Shown here piece by piece: positions 60,638 to 64,000 of a DNA stretch of 64,000 nucleotides. Each line of letters starts with the position of its first letter. Within the stretch, counting starts at the first letter, position 1. A program made the translations under genes and the position numbers. The stretch spans positions 248,001-312,000 of the forward strand of contig CAWARY010000005.1 of NCBI GenBank assembly GCA_963784645.1, written 5' to 3'. Origin of the DNA: JBBRVW01 sp963784645. Its GTDB lineage: Bacteria; Actinomycetota; Actinomycetes; JACCUZ01. The notes below the pieces were generated by a model. The model was not told where the DNA came from. It did not search any database and worked only from the letters and a program-made list of their open reading frames with translations.

Positions 60638-61119
60638 CCGAGCGCCGCTGCGTCTGCCCCGGCTCCTTCGACCCGGTGACCAACGGGCACCTCGACGTCG
60701 TCGAGCGGGCCAGCCGGCTCTACGACGAGGTCACGGTGGCCGTGCTCGTCAACCAGTCGAAGGCCGGGTTGTTCGACGTCCCCGAACGGATCGACATGCT
60801 GCGCGAGGTGACGGCAGGCCTCGGCAACGTCACGATCGACTCGTTCCGCGGCCTGCTCGTCGACTACTGCCGTGAGCGCGACATCCCGGTCGTGGTCAAG
60901 GGCCTCCGCGCGGTCAGCGACTTCGACTACGAGCTGCAGATGTCGCAGATGAACAACCGGCTCACGGGCATCGAGACGATGTTCGTCGCCACCAACCCGG
61001 AGTACTCCTTCCTCTCGTCCAGCCTCGTCAAGGAGGTCGCCCGCTGGGGAGGCGACGTCTCCGGACTGGTCCCCGACGCCGTCCTCGCCCGGCTGCGCGC
61101 CCGGATCGACACCGCCTGA
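60634..61119 (+). CDS. coaD: Phosphopantetheine adenylyltransferase
   Basis: CoaD (161 aa) performs the fourth step of coenzyme A synthesis. Motifs: CPGSFDPVTNGHLDVVERA (TxGH nucleotidyltransferase), VVVKGLRAVSDFDYELQMSQMN and PEYSFLSSSLVKEVARWGG. The GTG overlaps the rsmD stop (GTGA). Confidence 0.97.
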   Translation: MTERRCVCPGSFDPVTNGHLDVVERASRLYDEVTVAVLVNQSKAGLFDVPERIDMLREVTAGLGNVTIDSFRGLLVDYCRERDIPVVVKGLRAVSDFDYELQMSQMNNRLTGIETMFVATNPEYSFLSSSLVKEVARWGGDVSGLVPDAVLARLRARIDTA

Positions 61120-61134
61120 CCGGCGCCGTGTCCG

Positions 61135-61140
61135 TAGGCT
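61135..61140 (+). promoter_or_regulatory. Possible -10 box (TAGGCT) of the sepIVA-like gene
   Basis: TAGGCT lies 79 bases before the GTG at 61220 and fits TAnnnT. The resulting leader carries a GGAGG site. Confidence 0.35.
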
Positions 61141-61219
61141 GCTCCCCGGCGCTCGCACCTCACGCCCGCCCGCACCCGGCCCGCTCCACCTGACCCTCTC
61201 GCCATGGAGGCACCCGCCC

Positions 61220-61738
61220 GTGGACGTGCACGACAAGCTCGACGAGCTGATCGCCGTCGTCGAGAACTCCCGCGCCATGCCGATGTCGGCGTCCTGCATC
61301 GTCAACCGCAGCGAGGTGCTGGGGCTGCTCGAGGAGATCCGGGGCCTGCTGCCGGAGGACCTCCGGCACGCCCAGATGCTGCTCGCCGACCGCGAGTCGG
61401 TCGTCGACGAGGGTCGCCGCGAGGCGGCGCGGATCGTCACCCGGGCCGAGGAGGAGCGGGTCGCCCTCACCGCCGAGACCGAGGTCGTCGCCGAGTCGCA
61501 GCGGCAGGCCGCCCGGATCCGCCAGGAGGCCGCCGACGAGGCCCGGACCATGCGGGCCGAGGTCGACGACTACGTGGACAGCAAGCTGGCCAACTTCGAG
61601 GTGGTGCTGGGGAAGACGCTCACCGCTGTCCGCCGCGGTCGCGACAAGCTGAGCGGCCGGAGCACCGTCGGCGACCTCGAGCAGTTCCCGGACGCCGACC
61701 CGGACGAGGACCCGTTCGGCGCCGAGCACCACAGCTGA
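61220..61738 (+). CDS. DivIVA-like coiled-coil protein (SepIVA-like)
   Basis: The 172-aa acidic protein starts MDVHDKLDELIAVVENSRAMPMSASC and then forms a long coiled coil (about residues 40-130, EARRIV/ARIRQEAADEARTMRAEV). The tail is acidic. Position between coaD and DUF177-rpmF-rnc matches the mycobacterial SepIVA locus, where the protein acts in division and polar membrane organisation. Identity rests on position and coiled-coil form. Confidence 0.8.
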   Translation: MDVHDKLDELIAVVENSRAMPMSASCIVNRSEVLGLLEEIRGLLPEDLRHAQMLLADRESVVDEGRREAARIVTRAEEERVALTAETEVVAESQRQAARIRQEAADEARTMRAEVDDYVDSKLANFEVVLGKTLTAVRRGRDKLSGRSTVGDLEQFPDADPDEDPFGAEHHS

Positions 61739-61865
61739 CCCCGGCCTCGGATTCCACGATCCGGACCGGATCGGTGCCGCGCACCGCCATGGGTCCGTCG
61801 CGGAGCACCGAGCGTGGTTCGCGCGGGCGACGGGCGACGATGTGACCGGGGCGCAGTCGGTCAGG

Positions 61866-61871
61866 TAGCCT
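61866..61871 (+). promoter_or_regulatory. -10 box (TAGCCT) of the DUF177-rpmF operon
   Basis: TAGCCT fits TAnnnT, with GTGACC 18 bases upstream as a weak -35. It lies 42 bases before the ATG at 61914. Confidence 0.4.
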
Positions 61872-61913
61872 TTCGCGCGGTCCCACCTGGGGGCCGAGAC
61901 CGTCACGTCCGCG

Positions 61914-62504
61914 ATGAGCATGCCCGAAGAGAGCAGGAGACCCACGCACCGCCTCGACCCGCGTTCGCCCCTCGTCCTCGACACACGAGAGCTGGGGCGG
62001 CGGCCGGGGTCGATGCGCCCGGTCTCCCGATCTGTTCCGGCACCGGCCCACCTCGGCAACGACGTGCTCGGCGTCCGGGAGGGGTCGCCGCTCGAGCTGG
62101 ACCTCCGGCTCGAGTCGGTGGTCGAGGGTGTGCTCGTCTCCGGCGCGGTGTCCGGCACCGCGGCGGGGGAGTGCGTGCGCTGTCTCGACCCGGTCTCGAC
62201 TCCGGTCGTGGTCGACCTCCAAGAGCTCTACGCCCATGCCGGGCAGGAGCGCGACGAGGACGACGACACCGAGCCGCTGCCGGAGATGGACGGCGTCCTG
62301 CTGGACATCGAGCCGGCGGTCCGGGACGCGGTGGTGCTCGCACTGCCGCTGCAGCCGGTCTGCCGGGACGACTGCCCCGGTCTGTGCCCGCACTGCGGGG
62401 CACGCCTGGCGGACGACCCGGAGCACGCGCACGACGAGGTCGACGCGCGGTGGGAGGCCCTCCGGGGACTGGCCACCGGCACGGAGCACGACAGCACCAC
62501 CTGA
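61914..62504 (+). CDS. DUF177 (YceD) family protein
   Basis: The 196-aa protein has the YceD fold: LVLDTRELGRRPGSM, ECVRCLDPVSTPV, and a zinc-like CRDDCPGLCPHCG near residue 157. YceD proteins are near-universal partners of rpmF and influence 23S rRNA or rRNA handling. ATG at 61914; a second ATG follows 6 bases later. Its stop lies in an 11-bp repeat array. Confidence 0.92.
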   Translation: MSMPEESRRPTHRLDPRSPLVLDTRELGRRPGSMRPVSRSVPAPAHLGNDVLGVREGSPLELDLRLESVVEGVLVSGAVSGTAAGECVRCLDPVSTPVVVDLQELYAHAGQERDEDDDTEPLPEMDGVLLDIEPAVRDAVVLALPLQPVCRDDCPGLCPHCGARLADDPEHAHDEVDARWEALRGLATGTEHDSTT

Positions 62505-62525
62505 GCACCACCTGAGCACCACCTG
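62493..62525 (+). repeat. Three 11-bp tandem repeats before rpmF
   Basis: AGCACCACCTG occurs three times without change, with a partial fourth copy. The DUF177 stop codon lies at the junction of the first and second copies, so slippage would not alter the protein length but would alter the spacing to rpmF. Confidence 0.85.
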
Positions 62526-62574
62526 AGCAGCACGCCGAGCAGTACCGACGTACCGAGAGCAGGAGAGATCACCC

Positions 62575-62748
62575 GTGGCCGTTCCCAAGCGGAAGATGTC
62601 GCGCAGCAACACGCGTTCGCGTCGCGCGAACTGGAAGGCGACCGCGGCGCCCCTGGTGGCCTGCCAGCGCTGCCGCGAGCCCAAGCTCGCCCACATCGCG
62701 TGCCCTCACTGCGGCACCTACAACGGCCGCGACGTCCTCGACGTCTGA
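62575..62748 (+). CDS. rpmF: Ribosomal protein bL32
   Basis: The 57-aa protein starts MAVPKRKMSRSNTRSRRANW and has two CxxC pairs (CQRC and CPHC), the zinc-binding type. GTG at 62575 follows AGGAGAG. It is the second gene of the DUF177-rpmF-rnc-mutM run. Confidence 0.96.
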   Translation: MAVPKRKMSRSNTRSRRANWKATAAPLVACQRCREPKLAHIACPHCGTYNGRDVLDV

Positions 62749-62755
62749 GCGGTCC

Positions 62756-63514
62756 GTGACCGCCCAGCCGACGTCGAGTGCGGACGACCTCGACACGCGT
62801 CTCGCCACGGCGATCGGCGTCACCATCGAGCCCGGCCTGGCCCGGCGCGCGCTCACCCATCGCTCGTACGCCTACGAGAACGGTGGCCTGCCCACCAACG
62901 AGCGGCTGGAGTTCCTCGGCGACTCGGTGCTCGGCCTCGTGGTCACCGACACGCTGTTCCGCACGCACCCCGAGCTGCCCGAGGGGCAGCTGGCCAAGCT
63001 GCGCGCAGCCGTGGTGAACATGCGCGCGCTGGCCGACGTCAGCCGCGACCTCTCCCTGGGCGACCTCGTCCGGCTCGGCCGGGGCGAGGAGACCACCGGC
63101 GGCCGTGACAAGTCCTCGATCCTGGCCGACACCCTCGAGGCAGTCCTCGGAGCCGTCTACATCGACCGTGGCCTGGAGGTCGCCGGCGAGCTGGTGCACC
63201 GCCTGTTCGACCCGCTGATCGACGAGGCCGCCACCCTCGGTGCCGGCCTCGACTGGAAGACCAGCCTCCAGGAGCTCACGGCGACCGCGACGCTCGGCGT
63301 GCCCGAGTACGTCGTCTCCGAGACCGGCCCCGACCACCAGAAGGTCTTCACGGCCGTGGTCCGCGTCGGCGGCGAGTCGTACGGCGAGGGCAGCGGGCGC
63401 AGCAAGAAGGAGGCCGAGCAGGAAGCCGCGGCCACCGCGTGGCGGCACCTGCGCGACCTGGTGCCGGAGGTCGACCCCGACGAGGTCGAGGTCCCGACGC
63501 CGCACGTCGGCTAG
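62756..63514 (+). CDS. rnc: Ribonuclease III
   Basis: RNase III (252 aa) cleaves double-stranded RNA, including rRNA precursors. The catalytic domain carries NERLEFLGDSVLGLVVTD and DTLEAVLGAVYIDRG; the C-terminal dsRNA-binding domain spans about residues 160-235 (SLQELTATATLGVPEYVV, GEGSGRSKKEAEQEAAATAW). GTG start lies 7 bases after rpmF. Confidence 0.96.
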   Translation: MTAQPTSSADDLDTRLATAIGVTIEPGLARRALTHRSYAYENGGLPTNERLEFLGDSVLGLVVTDTLFRTHPELPEGQLAKLRAAVVNMRALADVSRDLSLGDLVRLGRGEETTGGRDKSSILADTLEAVLGAVYIDRGLEVAGELVHRLFDPLIDEAATLGAGLDWKTSLQELTATATLGVPEYVVSETGPDHQKVFTAVVRVGGESYGEGSGRSKKEAEQEAAATAWRHLRDLVPEVDPDEVEVPTPHVG

Positions 63515-63516
63515 AG

Positions 63517-64000
63517 GTGCCCGAGCTCCCCGAGGTCGAGGTGGTCCGGCGCGGTCTCGAGCGGTGGGTCACCGGCCGGACGATCGCCGCCGTCGAGGTG
63601 GCCCACCCCCGTGCCGTGCGCCGGCACGTGGCCGGCGGAGCCGACTTCGCCGCCCGGCTCGCCGGCCGCACGATCACCGGCGCGAGCCGGCGCGGCAAGT
63701 ACCTCTGGCTGCCGCTGGACGGCGACGCCGACGCCGTCCTGGCCCACCTCGGGATGAGCGGGCAGCTGCTCGTCCGCCGGCCGGGCGACGCCGACGAGAC
63801 CCACCTGAGGGTCCGGCTGACGTTCGCCGGCGGCGGCCCGGAGCTGCGCTTCGTCGACCAGCGGACGTTCGGCGGTCTGGCGCTGGTGGACCTCGTGGAC
63901 GGCGTCGACCGGGTGCCCGTGCCCGTCGCCCACATCGGTCGCGACCCGCTCGACCCGGCGTTCGACGAGCAGGCCTGGGTCGCGGCGCTGCGCCGCCGGC
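63517..64000 (+). CDS. mutM: Formamidopyrimidine-DNA glycosylase (5' part)
   Basis: This frame starts GTG then PELPEVEVVRRGLE, where the Pro that follows the initiator is the catalytic residue and the first Glu is catalytic, as in Fpg/MutM. LAHLGMSGQLLVRR and the VDQRTFGG block follow. The gene runs off the window after about 161 codons, so the C-terminal zinc finger is not seen. It starts 2 bases after rnc. Confidence 0.95.
   Translation, partial: MPELPEVEVVRRGLERWVTGRTIAAVEVAHPRAVRRHVAGGADFAARLAGRTITGASRRGKYLWLPLDGDADAVLAHLGMSGQLLVRRPGDADETHLRVRLTFAGGGPELRFVDQRTFGGLALVDLVDGVDRVPVPVAHIGRDPLDPAFDEQAWVAALRRR

Overview
This window is core chromosome of a high-GC (roughly 70% or more by eye) actinomycete. 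Signs are the very high GC, many GTG starts, an IclR-type NdgR regulator divergent from leuCD, an HU protein with a long Lys/Ala/Pro tail, a coaD-sepIVA-DUF177-rpmF-rnc-mutM run as in mycobacteria, a cofC gene (coenzyme F420), and many apparently leaderless genes with a TAnnnT box 6-7 nt before the start codon. The order may be near Geodermatophilales/Frankiales, but I cannot fix it without a search. I see no insertion sequence, phage, CRISPR array or rRNA.

Layout. 1-8.3 kb: end of etfA, then a sulfur/tRNA-thiolation run (cysteine desulfurase, mnmA), a MetE-like protein, ligA, and a membrane GGDEF-EAL protein. 8.4-12.0 kb: the gatCAB amidotransferase operon with a 64-aa membrane protein embedded between gatA and gatB. 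12.0-20.0 kb: accessory enzymes (peptidase-E-like, PQQ-type sugar dehydrogenase lipoprotein, patatin, 2-hydroxyacid dehydrogenase, BNR-propeller protein with a MoaD/ThiS partner, PAP2 phosphatase). 20.0-27.3 kb: ilvD, an HD-GYP protein, and an ilvB-ilvN-ilvC operon behind a leader-peptide attenuator. 27.3-30.6 kb: PQQ-like propeller lipoprotein, sodium/solute symporter and its small partner. 30.6-37.6 kb: serA, leuB, ilvE, an SseB-like protein and cimA. 38-43 kb: FAH-family protein, gltX, HAD phosphatase, CPBP protease, tRNA-Gln and tRNA-Glu. 43-46.7 kb: ndgR / leuC-leuD and hup. 46.8-55.6 kb: cofC, acyltransferase, gpsA, sirtuin, a Cys/Met-metabolism enzyme, ddl, thiL and others. 55.7-64 kb: rpmB, fakA-like, recG, rsmD, coaD, sepIVA-like, DUF177, rpmF, rnc and partial mutM.

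The genes form a nearly complete branched-chain amino acid set: ilvB/N, ilvC, ilvD, ilvE, cimA, leuB, leuC and leuD, with leuA absent from the window. The most interesting layer is its regulation. The ilvB leader peptide (MPRLVVLRRRAA) sits on a leaderless start, followed by a textbook terminator. A second, apparently similar leader (MQRQILVRRRRGGAR) lies before a 37-aa ORF and leuB. A third possible attenuator precedes cimA. A perfect CRP-type palindrome covers the serA promoter, and a palindrome overlaps the ndgR promoter. Two copies of a related palindromic repeat (around 12.15 and 32.43 kb) and several large hairpins mark intergenic junctions.
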